DNA of 6,374 nt from JAWLBW01 sp041687475. Lineage in GTDB: Bacteria > J088 > JAWLBW01. Position 1 is the stretch's first letter; each line of letters starts with the position of its first letter. The notes under the pieces are model-generated. The model had not been told where the DNA came from, did no database searches, and was given only the letters and a program-made list of their open reading frames with translations. Shown here one piece after another: positions 1 through 5,689 of this stretch. The translations under genes and the position numbers were made by a program. The stretch spans positions 1-6,374 of the forward strand of contig JAWLBW010000280.1 in the NCBI GenBank assembly GCA_041687475.1, written 5' to 3'.

Positions 1-389
1 AACAGCGCCAGCTGGGCGAGCTGCATCAGGCCATCATGCGCGAGGTCGAGACCCACTTCACGCCCGAGTTCATCAACCGTATCGATGAAGTCGTGGTGTT
101 CGACCCCCTGTCCGAAGACCAGGTGCTTCAGATTGCCCGTATCTACATCAACCAGATGGTCAAGGCGGTACGCGAGAAGGGCAAGGAGGTCGAGGTTACC
201 GAGGCGGCCATCAGGCACCTTGCCGAAGCAGGGTACAGCTTCAAGTACGGCGCGCGCTTCCTCAAGCGACGTATCGACGAGCTGGTCAAAATTCCGATGA
301 CCCTGCAGTGGAAGGACGCCGACGCCTTCAAGATCGATTATGTCGACGGCAAGCTCAGTGTTGAAAAACGCGACCGGGTGATGGTTTGA
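1..389 (+). CDS. C-terminal end of a ClpB/ClpC-type AAA+ unfoldase (5' truncated)
   Basis: This is the last 128 residues of a Clp-family (Hsp100) ATPase; the reading frame enters at base 3 and the start lies outside the window. Hsp100 proteins are cytoplasmic hexamers that unfold or disaggregate proteins using ATP. The end of the second AAA+ module is visible: the FTPEFINRID segment, which in Clp ATPases carries the arginine finger, followed by a beta strand VVVFDPL and the alpha-helical small domain (Clp D2-small). The sensor-2 motif reads YGARFLKRRID, where ClpB and ClpC usually have YGARPLKR; the GAR core with its ATP-sensing arginine is intact and only the Pro is replaced by Phe. About 25 residues follow the helical domain and end in RDRVMV. 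ClpB and ClpC cannot be told apart without the N-terminal and middle domains. The gene is followed by an intrinsic terminator, so it probably ends its own transcription unit. Confidence 0.9.
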   Translation, partial: QRQLGELHQAIMREVETHFTPEFINRIDEVVVFDPLSEDQVLQIARIYINQMVKAVREKGKEVEVTEAAIRHLAEAGYSFKYGARFLKRRIDELVKIPMTLQWKDADAFKIDYVDGKLSVEKRDRVMV

Positions 390-403
390 GCCCCATTACC
401 CCT

Positions 404-432
404 TTGACAAATCGATAACCGCTACTTATGTT
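404..432 (+). promoter_or_regulatory. Putative sigma-70-type promoter for the DUF1844-htrA unit
   Basis: A perfect -35 hexamer TTGACA (404-409) is followed after exactly 17 nt by TATGTT (427-432), which matches TATAAT at four of six positions including both key positions of the first two bases and the final T. The predicted transcription start falls around 439, about 58 nt before the ATG at 497. The site lies in the only non-coding gap upstream of the gene pair. The start point falls inside the terminator stem of the preceding gene, so the new transcript would lack the first bases of that stem. The call rests on sequence match and location only. Confidence 0.5.
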
Positions 433-433
433 T

Positions 434-466
434 AACGGGGTGGGCCGCAAGGTTCACCCCGTTTTT
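434..466 (+). terminator. Intrinsic terminator of the AAA+ gene
   Basis: Bases 434-442 (AACGGGGTG) pair perfectly with 455-463 (CACCCCGTT). The stem can be extended through two G-U pairs and two C-G pairs (443-446 with 451-454) to a GCAA tetraloop at 447-450, a very stable GNRA-type loop. A run of five T follows at 462-466. This is a textbook rho-independent terminator 45 nt after the stop codon of the AAA+ gene. Confidence 0.85.
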
Positions 467-496
467 CCCTTTTCCGCATCACGACGAGTAAGTTTC

Positions 497-1072
497 ATGG
501 CAGAAGAAAAGTCTTCGGAGTTGAAGGTAGTCGATCGCCGCCGCTTCATTCAGGAGGGCGACCAGATTCGCGAGAATCCCGAAGCCGACCGCAGGGTAGA
601 GCCCCCCAGGGTTGCTCCGGCCGAGGCTGCGGCGGCGGCCCAACAGCCCCCCCGCCAAGAGCCGCAGCAGGCGCCGGCGGGCGCGCCGCCCCAACCCGAA
701 CAGCCCACGCAGCAACCGTCCGGCACGAAATCTGCTGAACAGCCTGCACAGAAGCAGGCGCAGCCCGAAACCGAAGAGTCGCGTCGCGAGGCCGCCCAAC
801 GTCGCGCCGATCAGCAAGCGGCGGGGCTTCCGCCGGCCGACTTCATCACGCTGCTCGAGTTTCTCGCTCAGCAGGTAACCCTTTACCTGGGCGAGCCCGA
901 TCCGATGGGGCGGTCCATTCCGGCCAACCTTCCGGCGGCCGGCATGTTCATCGACCTCATCGGCGTACTGAAGGAAAAGTCGACGGGCAACCTCTCGCTT
1001 GAAGAAGGGCAAGCCCTCGATCAGCTGCTTTACGCGCTTCGCCTGCGTTACGTCCAACAACGAGGGAAGTAA
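497..1072 (+). CDS. DUF1844 domain-containing protein with Pro/Gln/Ala-rich N-terminal half
   Basis: This encodes 191 residues from the ATG at 497. An in-frame ATG at 428 is rejected as the start because it lies upstream of, and through, the terminator hairpin, and because the N-terminus at 497 (MAEEK, then KVVDRRRF at 10-17) fits what I recall of DUF1844 proteins. Residues about 35-110 are low-complexity, rich in Pro, Gln, Ala and Glu, and probably disordered. Residues about 114-188 are the DUF1844 domain: DFITLLEFLAQQ, then LGEPDP, a central NLPAAGMFIDLI helix, KSTGNLSLEE and the C-terminal LLYALRLRYV. It has no signal peptide or membrane segment. The function of the family is not established. 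It lies 12 nt upstream of htrA and is almost certainly cotranscribed with it; the gap holds the GAGG ribosome-binding site of htrA. Its own ribosome-binding site is weak. Confidence 0.85.
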   Translation: MAEEKSSELKVVDRRRFIQEGDQIRENPEADRRVEPPRVAPAEAAAAAQQPPRQEPQQAPAGAPPQPEQPTQQPSGTKSAEQPAQKQAQPETEESRREAAQRRADQQAAGLPPADFITLLEFLAQQVTLYLGEPDPMGRSIPANLPAAGMFIDLIGVLKEKSTGNLSLEEGQALDQLLYALRLRYVQQRGK

Positions 1073-1084
1073 GAGGTTTCAAGC

Positions 1085-2584
1085 ATGCACAGGAAGTACT
1101 CTGTAACGACGCTCGCGATGACGGCGATTGCCTTTCTGATTGGCGGGCTCATCATTGCCAGCTGCCTCGACATGACGCCGTATTCGACGGCGCAGCAGAC
1201 CGAGTCGCAGACGAGCGGCGCCGCCACGCGCGAAAGCGCCTCACCGCCGGTAGCGGTCGGCGGCAAAGCCGGCGTGCTGCCGAACTTCGCCGATCTGGTC
1301 GAGCAGTTGACACCGGGTGTCGCCAACATCAGTACGACCAAAGTCATGAAGTCGCCCTTCGCCTCGCGGCGCGGCCGTCCGGGCGACCCCTTCGAACAGT
1401 TTCTCGATCGGTTCTTCCAGGGTCGTCCCCAGGAATTCCGGCAGCAGTCGCTGGGCACCGGCTTCGTCATCGACAAAGACGGCTACATTCTTACCAACAA
1501 TCACGTCGTCGACTCGGCCGACGAAATCATCGTGACCCTGGCGGGCGACCGAGAGTACCAGGCCAAGGTCATCGGCAAGGACGTGAAGACCGACATTGCC
1601 CTGATTAAAATCGAACCCGATCAGGAGCTTCCGGTCCTGCCCATCGGCGACAGTGACGAACTGCGCATCGGCGAGTGGATTCTGGCCATCGGCAACCCCT
1701 TCGGTCTGCAGCACACCGTCACGGCCGGTATCGTGAGCGCCAAGGGCCGCGTGATCGGGGCGGGTCCCTACGACGACTTCATCCAGGTCGACGCCAGCAT
1801 CAACCCCGGCAATTCGGGGGGGCCGCTCATCGATTCGAAGGGCCAGGTCATCGGCGTGAACACGGCCATTTACTCGAACACCGGCCAGAGCGCCGGCATC
1901 GGGTTCGCCATTCCCATTAACCTGGCCATCAGCGTGGCGAACCAGCTCAAGAACCAGGGCCGCGTGACTCGCGGCTGGCTCGGCGTGCTCATTCAGCACA
2001 TCGACCCCGACCTGGCGAAAAGCTACGGCATGAAATCGGCCAACGGCGCCCTGGTGTCGAAGGTGGTGCCCAACAGCCCGGCCTCGAAGGCAGGCATTCA
2101 GGCGGGCGACGTCATCCTTTCCTACGACGGCAAGGAAATCAGGCACCACAGCGACCTTCCGGTGCTGGTAGCCACCACCCCGCCGGGTGAAAAGGCCAGG
2201 CTTCAGGTGATTCGCGAAGGCAAGCGCCGGAACGTATCCGTTACCATCGAAGAGCTGGAAGACGAGAGCGGCGAAGCGACCGAGTCGCTCGATTCCGATT
2301 CGGAATCGGGCCGCCTGGGCCTGCGTCTGCAGACGGTACCACCCGAGCTGGCGCAGGAATACGGTATCAAGGCCGGCGTGCTCATCGCCGGCGTCGAGCC
2401 GGGCAGCCTCGCCGAGCAGAAGGGCATGCAGGGGGGCGACGTCATTCTCGAGATCAACGGCAAGAAGGTGAACGACGTCGAAACCTTCATCAAGGGGGTG
2501 CGGGGCATCGATTCGGGCAAGCTCATCCGGCTGCTCGTGCGGCGCGGCGAAAATCAGTACTTCGTGGCCATGCCCAAGCCCTGA
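1085..2584 (+). CDS. htrA: Do/HtrA-family periplasmic serine endoprotease (DegP/DegQ-like)
   Basis: This is an envelope protease/chaperone that degrades misfolded proteins outside the cytoplasmic membrane. The 499-residue length is normal for a two-PDZ Do protease. Residues 1-27 form a short basic start and a hydrophobic export segment ending in IASC, which also fits a lipobox with Cys27 as the lipidation site. The chymotrypsin-like domain spans about 65-285 and carries a full triad: His140 in NNHVV, Asp170 in TDIALI and Ser244 in GNSGGPL. PDZ1 starts near 296 (RGWLGV, carboxylate-binding-type loop) and runs to about 388. An acidic Ser/Glu/Asp linker covers 389-408. PDZ2 runs from about 409 to the end. 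GAGG at 1073-1076 lies 8 nt before the ATG and supports the start. Promoter and regulation appear shared with the DUF1844 gene. DegP, DegQ and MucD-type roles cannot be separated from sequence alone. Confidence 0.95.
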   Translation: MHRKYSVTTLAMTAIAFLIGGLIIASCLDMTPYSTAQQTESQTSGAATRESASPPVAVGGKAGVLPNFADLVEQLTPGVANISTTKVMKSPFASRRGRPGDPFEQFLDRFFQGRPQEFRQQSLGTGFVIDKDGYILTNNHVVDSADEIIVTLAGDREYQAKVIGKDVKTDIALIKIEPDQELPVLPIGDSDELRIGEWILAIGNPFGLQHTVTAGIVSAKGRVIGAGPYDDFIQVDASINPGNSGGPLIDSKGQVIGVNTAIYSNTGQSAGIGFAIPINLAISVANQLKNQGRVTRGWLGVLIQHIDPDLAKSYGMKSANGALVSKVVPNSPASKAGIQAGDVILSYDGKEIRHHSDLPVLVATTPPGEKARLQVIREGKRRNVSVTIEELEDESGEATESLDSDSESGRLGLRLQTVPPELAQEYGIKAGVLIAGVEPGSLAEQKGMQGGDVILEINGKKVNDVETFIKGVRGIDSGKLIRLLVRRGENQYFVAMPKP

Positions 2585-2601
2585 AGATATCCCCCTTATC
2601 T

Positions 2602-2628
2602 GACGATCCCCCTGATTCGTAGATCGTC
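2602..2628. repeat. 7-bp inverted repeat between htrA stop and terminator
   Basis: GACGATC at 2602-2608 is perfectly repeated in inverse at 2622-2628 (GATCGTC), with a 13-nt loop. It has no T-run, so it is not a terminator by itself. It could be a 3' stem protecting the htrA message or a binding site; chance is also possible at this length. Confidence 0.4.
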
Positions 2629-2651
2629 TGAAGACCTGATAACAAACGGAC

Positions 2652-2683
2652 AAAAAAAGAGCCCCATGCGGGGCTCTTTTTTT
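2652..2683. terminator. Bidirectional intrinsic terminator between convergent genes
   Basis: The stem GAGCCCC (2659-2665) pairs with GGGGCTC (2670-2676) around an ATGC loop. It is flanked by seven A (2652-2658) on one side and seven T (2677-2683) on the other. Read on the plus strand it ends the htrA transcript 68 nt after the stop. Read on the minus strand it presents the same stem followed by seven U, 16 nt after the stop of the small membrane-protein gene. Confidence 0.92.
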
Positions 2684-2698
2684 CAGTCGTGCAACCGC

Positions 2699-2971
2699 CT
2701 ACGGCCGATCGGATTTCACGGCTGCGTGCGGCATGACTTCGTCGCACAGCCCGAAGCGCTCTTCCCAACGTCGAATTCGAAGCGTAAAGCGCGGAAAACG
2801 CCTCTCGAACTTCAGCCGCCAGGGTCGCAGGGGGCGTACGTCCCAGCTCAACAGAAGAATGCCGACAATAAAAAAGGGCCATCCCGGAAAAACCGGTACG
2901 ATGGCCCCGATAAGACTCAACAATAACGCGAGCAGACCGACCGTGATCCGCTTGACCTTCCTCACCACCAC
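2699..2971 (-). CDS. Small two-helix membrane protein (PGPGW / DUF454-like)
   Basis: This encodes 90 residues. Two hydrophobic helices, about 9-27 and 31-45, are joined by a tight PVFPGWPF turn, which resembles the turn in small PGPGW-type membrane proteins and, more loosely, YbaN/DUF454 proteins. A basic, Arg/Trp-rich tail (about 46-73, PLRPW then ERRFPRF and RIRRW) follows and is likely cytoplasmic. The function is unknown. The gene opens with three GTG codons in a row (2971, 2968, 2965). GGAGG, the complement of 2977-2981, lies 5 nt before the first and 8 nt before the second, so either could be used. It sits 75 nt downstream of mrp on the same strand and ends at the shared bidirectional terminator. 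The family assignment is by pattern only. Confidence 0.75.
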   Translation of the reverse strand: MVVRKVKRITVGLLALLLSLIGAIVPVFPGWPFFIVGILLLSWDVRPLRPWRLKFERRFPRFTLRIRRWEERFGLCDEVMPHAAVKSDRP

Positions 2972-3019
2972 ATCTGCCTCCCCGGTGGTTCGCGCCAGGA
3001 AACGCGTGAACCTCTTCTT

Positions 3020-3048
3020 ATTATACCCCCGGTCGGTCGGGTCGGGTC
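3020..3048 (-). promoter_or_regulatory. Possible promoter of the small membrane-protein gene
   Basis: A perfect TATAAT is read on the minus strand at 3025-3020, about 49 nt before the GTG start at 2971, in the short gap after mrp. The -35 position (3043-3048, read GACCCG) does not resemble TTGACA, and a GC-rich spacer precedes the -10. The gene may therefore have its own weak or activator-dependent promoter in addition to read-through from mrp. Confidence 0.3.
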
Positions 3049-4186
3049 AGAGCACGCGCTTGTATTCCGGGCCATCGCCCGGGGGGGTTGCTTTCTCGGT
3101 CTGCGAAACGAACGCGGCAACCTTGTCGACGACCTTCTCGAACGCCTTGGCCACCGGCGAGTCGGGAGCGGCAACCACAATGGGCGTGCCTTCGTCGCCG
3201 GCTTCGCGCACCGAGGCGTTCAGGGGAATTTCGCCGATGAGCGGAATGTCCAACTCCTTCGCCGTTTCGGCGCCGCCGCCGTGGCTGAAGATGTGTTCCT
3301 GGTGACCGCACTTCGGGCAGTGATAGAAACTCATGTTCTCGACCAGACCGATGACCGGCACCTCAACGCGGCGGAACATTTCCATGCCCCGCACCGCATC
3401 CATGAGCGCAACGTTCTGGGGCGTGGTTACGATGACGGCGCCCGAAAGGGGAACCTTCTGGACCAGTGTGAGCTGCGCGTCGCCGGTGCCCGGCGGAAGA
3501 TCGACCACCAGCGTGTCGAGCTCGCCCCAGTTCACATCGTTCAGAAACTGGTCGAGCATTTTCATGACCATGGGGCCGCGCCAGATGACCGGCGTATCCT
3601 TGCCCAACAGCAGCCCGAGGCTCATGAAGCGCACGCCGTGCTTCACGAAGGGCTCGAGGGTCTTGCCATCGTACGAGGTCGGACGCAGGTCCTTGGCGCC
3701 GTACATCATGTGCACGCTGGGGCCGTAAATATCGGCATCCATCAGGCCGACCTTGAGTCCTTTCTTCGCCAGTCCGGCGGCCAGGTTGGTGGCGACGGTC
3801 GACTTGCCGACGCCGCCCTTGCCCGAAGCCACAGCGACAATCGTGCGAATGCCCGGAATGGGCTTACGGCCGGCCCAAGGATCCATACCCAGCGCAGCGG
3901 GGCGTCCCTGGCCCTTTTCGCCGGTAACCACGGTACCGGCGGCCTGCTTGCCGGTGAGTTCGACATCGACGCGCTCGACGCCTTCGAGCTGCGCGATTGC
4001 CACGCGCACGCCGGCCGCAACCTGGTCCTGAATTTTCGGGTCGCTGGTCTTGGGGTCGAGTACGACACGGACGCGGCCACCCTCGACGGCGACATCCTTC
4101 AGCATGCCGAAGGAAACGATGTCACGTTCCATGCCGGGGTATTTGACGCGCTTCAGATTTTCGCGAACCTGTTCGACAGTAGCCAT
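3047..4186 (-). CDS. mrp: Mrp/ApbC-family Fe-S cluster carrier P-loop ATPase
   Basis: This is a cytoplasmic MinD/ParA-like ATPase of the Mrp/NBP35 family, which binds a [4Fe-4S] cluster at a dimer interface and hands it to target apoproteins. The 379 residues have the full bacterial layout. An N-terminal MIP18 (DUF59) domain spans about 3-78. A linker follows, then the ATPase domain from about 113: deviant Walker A SGKGGVGKST at 121-130, the A' region DADIYGPS from 150, Walker B-like VVDLPPGTGD from 227, and the cluster-ligating CPKC pair at Cys290 and Cys293. The C-terminus has a short Pro/Gly-rich tail ending YKRVL. The ATG at 4186 gives the usual family start directly before the MIP18 domain; its ribosome-binding site is poor (ACGGAA only). 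The AT-rich leader upstream may hold its promoter. The small membrane-protein gene follows by 75 nt and may be partly cotranscribed. Confidence 0.97.
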   Translation of the reverse strand: MATVEQVRENLKRVKYPGMERDIVSFGMLKDVAVEGGRVRVVLDPKTSDPKIQDQVAAGVRVAIAQLEGVERVDVELTGKQAAGTVVTGEKGQGRPAALGMDPWAGRKPIPGIRTIVAVASGKGGVGKSTVATNLAAGLAKKGLKVGLMDADIYGPSVHMMYGAKDLRPTSYDGKTLEPFVKHGVRFMSLGLLLGKDTPVIWRGPMVMKMLDQFLNDVNWGELDTLVVDLPPGTGDAQLTLVQKVPLSGAVIVTTPQNVALMDAVRGMEMFRRVEVPVIGLVENMSFYHCPKCGHQEHIFSHGGGAETAKELDIPLIGEIPLNASVREAGDEGTPIVVAAPDSPVAKAFEKVVDKVAAFVSQTEKATPPGDGPEYKRVL

Positions 4187-4237
4187 GAAAATATTCCGTT
4201 CACTTTTCTGCGAGGTTAATCTTTTCCCTGCGAAATC

Positions 4238-4266
4238 ATTATTTTATCAGTTATTTACACGCCGAA
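4238..4266 (-). promoter_or_regulatory. AT-rich mrp leader with a possible promoter
   Basis: The stretch from about 4187 to 4260 is clearly more AT-rich than its surroundings. Read on the minus strand it contains AATAAT (4243-4238), a five-of-six match to a -10 box, with TTCGGC 17 nt upstream as a poor -35. An overlapping alternative -10 is TAAAAT (4246-4241). A start here would give an mrp leader of roughly 45 nt. The exact element is uncertain; the base composition is the main support. Confidence 0.25.
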
Positions 4267-4386
4267 GCCCGACTGCGTGCCCCACTTGCGCAGTGCGCCA
4301 TGCGGCAGAGAGCAAAATGCTCGGTAGAAGCGCGTTGCAGGCTGATCGACCCACGCAGATTTCCCCAGGTCGGCTTTTACGGTCAT
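4255..4386 (-). CDS. Possible small ORF, 43 aa, unknown
   Basis: An ATG at 4386 opens a 43-residue frame ending in TAA at 4255, beginning 21 nt after the stop of the thiouridylase-like gene. The peptide is MTVKADLGKSAWVDQ at the start and ends in SGFGV. It has one Cys (residue 25), no signal peptide and no membrane helix, and it resembles no family I recognise; in particular it lacks the TusA-type Cys-Pro motif. There is no visible ribosome-binding site, and G/C at the third codon position (30 of 43) is less marked than in a typical gene here. It is listed because it covers most of a 221-nt gap, but it may be chance. Confidence 0.2.
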   Translation of the reverse strand: MTVKADLGKSAWVDQPATRFYRAFCSLPHGALRKWGTQSGFGV

Positions 4387-4407
4387 GTTCGGCGACCCGG
4401 CCGGCGT

Positions 4408-5451
4408 TCAGATTCGCATGGGTTCAAGGTCGGCGTCGGAAATGGGCGCGACTTCGATGGTCTCTACCTTGCCGCCCCGGCGTATTTCAACCGGAACGCT
4501 TTCGGCGCCGGCGTCGGAATAGCGTGCCGTTACCCGCGCGATGACGGCGAGCTCGGCGTCGCCGGCAGGCCCTTCAACCAGGGTCGTCGGTCCCGGAATT
4601 TCGTCGGGCGTGTTCAACAACACGGCGCCTTCGGCCTCGCGCTCAATGGCGTTGTTCTCGGCTTCGTTACGGCCCACGATGAACTTCACCCGTTCGCTCA
4701 AACGGAAATGACGACCCAGGGTGAGCAGGTTCACGTCGCGCTTGAGCAGCTCGCGTTCAGGATCGTGTTCGAACAAATCGCGGAACTTGCGGGCGAAATT
4801 TTCGTCGGTCAGGTAGCAGCAACCGCCGGCCGGCTGGGCCCAGTCGGTAAGGCCCAGTTTCACCGCCAGCTCGAGCTGCGGCTTGCGTGAACGGCCGCTG
4901 ATATCCATGAGCTGCTCGCGGTCGACGCGGCCGTCAAGCTCGGGAATGGTGGGTTCGAGCAGTTTCGCGCTGAGCGGACGCAGCAGATACCCCTTCAGGC
5001 CCGACTGCTCTTCGATGATATGCATCGGATGGCGCTTCTGGCTCATCGGACGCTGGCCCAACACTTCACCGGTGAAGATGAAATCGGCGCCCACCTCTTC
5101 CATGTACTTCTTCGCCCGCTGGAACATGAAAATGCGGCAGTCGACGCAGGGGTTTACATTGGCCCCGTACCCGTACCGGGGATTTTTGATGACGTCGAAA
5201 TAGCCTTCGGCGGCGATGTCTACGATTTCGACGGGCACTTCGATGTCGCCGCCGGCCTTGAGCGCCTCATTGGGCCGATACGTCTCGCGGGTGTAGGTGC
5301 CCGCGCGGCGTCGGGTCTCGGTCACGCAGAATCCCGTGTAGAGATTGAGTCCGAGCACCTCGATGCCCTGGTTCTGCAGCAACTTGGCGGCAAGGGTACT
5401 GTCGAGTCCGCCCGAGAGCAGACCCACGGCTTTGACCTTCTTCTTCGTCAT
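4408..5451 (-). CDS. PP-loop tRNA-thiouridylase-like protein with NFACT-R-like C-terminus
   Basis: This is a predicted ATP-dependent tRNA sulfur-transfer enzyme, related to but distinct from MnmA and ThiI. From the ATG at 5451 it has 347 residues. The PP-loop ATP-binding motif SGGLDST is at 13-19. Likely sulfur-relay cysteines are Cys42 (TGFC), Cys102 and Cys105 (NPCVDC), and Cys211/Cys212 (GGCC). EVLGQRPMSQ at 129-138 is a family-type segment. The region from about 240 on, with VGRNEAENN near 259-267 and the IPGPTTLVEGP segment, resembles the NFACT-R (DUF814) RNA-binding domain, which domain studies have found fused to such PP-loop proteins and linked to a predicted tRNA 4-thiouridylation route. 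A TTG 36 nt upstream (5487) would add 12 residues, but it lacks a ribosome-binding site and lies in a leader hairpin loop, so ATG is preferred. Databases often mislabel this family as a thiouridylate methyltransferase. Confidence 0.88.
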   Translation of the reverse strand: MTKKKVKAVGLLSGGLDSTLAAKLLQNQGIEVLGLNLYTGFCVTETRRRAGTYTRETYRPNEALKAGGDIEVPVEIVDIAAEGYFDVIKNPRYGYGANVNPCVDCRIFMFQRAKKYMEEVGADFIFTGEVLGQRPMSQKRHPMHIIEEQSGLKGYLLRPLSAKLLEPTIPELDGRVDREQLMDISGRSRKPQLELAVKLGLTDWAQPAGGCCYLTDENFARKFRDLFEHDPERELLKRDVNLLTLGRHFRLSERVKFIVGRNEAENNAIEREAEGAVLLNTPDEIPGPTTLVEGPAGDAELAVIARVTARYSDAGAESVPVEIRRGGKVETIEVAPISDADLEPMRI

Positions 5452-5470
5452 GTCAGTCCGGATAAGAGTC

Positions 5471-5499
5471 GCACCACCCTTTACCAATCGAGGGGGTGC
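5471..5499 (-). promoter_or_regulatory. Leader hairpin upstream of the thiouridylase-like gene
   Basis: On the plus strand GCACC-A-CCCT (5471-5480) pairs with AGGG-GGTGC (5491-5499): nine base pairs with a single bulged A and a 10-nt loop. On the minus transcript the stem ends 19 nt before the ATG at 5451. It has no following U-run, so it is not a terminator. It could modulate translation or RNA stability. No known riboswitch was recognised. Confidence 0.35.
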
Positions 5500-5599
5500 T
5501 GGAGATCGAAAGATATCTCAACATGTTACCAAACCGGACGGTTCCGGCGCAGATCGTGGGTGACCCGTGACAAAGAAAGGCGTTGGTTCGGAAGGGATG

Positions 5600-5614
5600 A
5601 TCTCGCGGCGAGAT
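5600..5614. repeat. Small palindrome in the gap after doxX
   Basis: ATCTCG (5600-5605) and CGAGAT (5609-5614) form a 6-bp perfect inverted repeat with a 3-nt spacer. It lies in the 238-nt gap (5452-5689) between the DoxX gene and the thiouridylase-like gene. A second short repeat, CCGGA/TCCGG (5534-5538 and 5543-5547), lies nearby. Neither is followed by a T-run on either strand. No convincing promoter, terminator or gene was found in the rest of this gap. Confidence 0.3.
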
Positions 5615-5689
5615 GGTGAAAGTCGGGGACGACGCGAGAGGGAAAACGAGGCGTGTCCACAAAGGGGGGAGCAGAAAGAAACCGTGCCT

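Noticed and set aside
428..496. N-terminal extension of the DUF1844 protein from an ATG at 428
   Set aside because: It would translate through the terminator hairpin and would start before the predicted transcription start; the extra 23 residues do not look like the family.
479..1060. A 193-codon open frame on the minus strand opposite the DUF1844 gene
   Set aside because: Its Arg/Leu/Gly-rich composition is the reverse reading of the Pro/Gln/Ala-rich region; it has no domain and no ribosome-binding site.
1241..2653. A 470-codon open frame on the minus strand opposite htrA
   Set aside because: The plus strand encodes a complete HtrA with triad and PDZ domains. The antisense frame is kept open by GC-rich third positions, has low-complexity His/Asp/Val/Gly-rich composition and runs through the terminator.
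3031..3049. Short tandem GGTC/GGGTC repeats at the end of mrp
   Set aside because: Only a few units of a 4-5 nt motif, partly in the stop region of mrp; too short to be called a functional repeat.
3281..4219. A 312-codon open frame on the plus strand opposite mrp
   Set aside because: It mirrors the codon bias of mrp, has no recognisable domain, and mrp itself is unambiguous.
4288..4322. Short palindromes GCGCA-G-TGCGC and GAGCA-AAA-TGCTC
   Set aside because: Five-base stems with 1- to 3-nt loops and no T-run; expected by chance and not usable as terminators.
5453..5662. A 69-codon minus-strand frame in the gap after doxX
   Set aside because: It overlaps the start of the thiouridylase-like gene, has no recognisable motif and contains the leader hairpin; likely chance.
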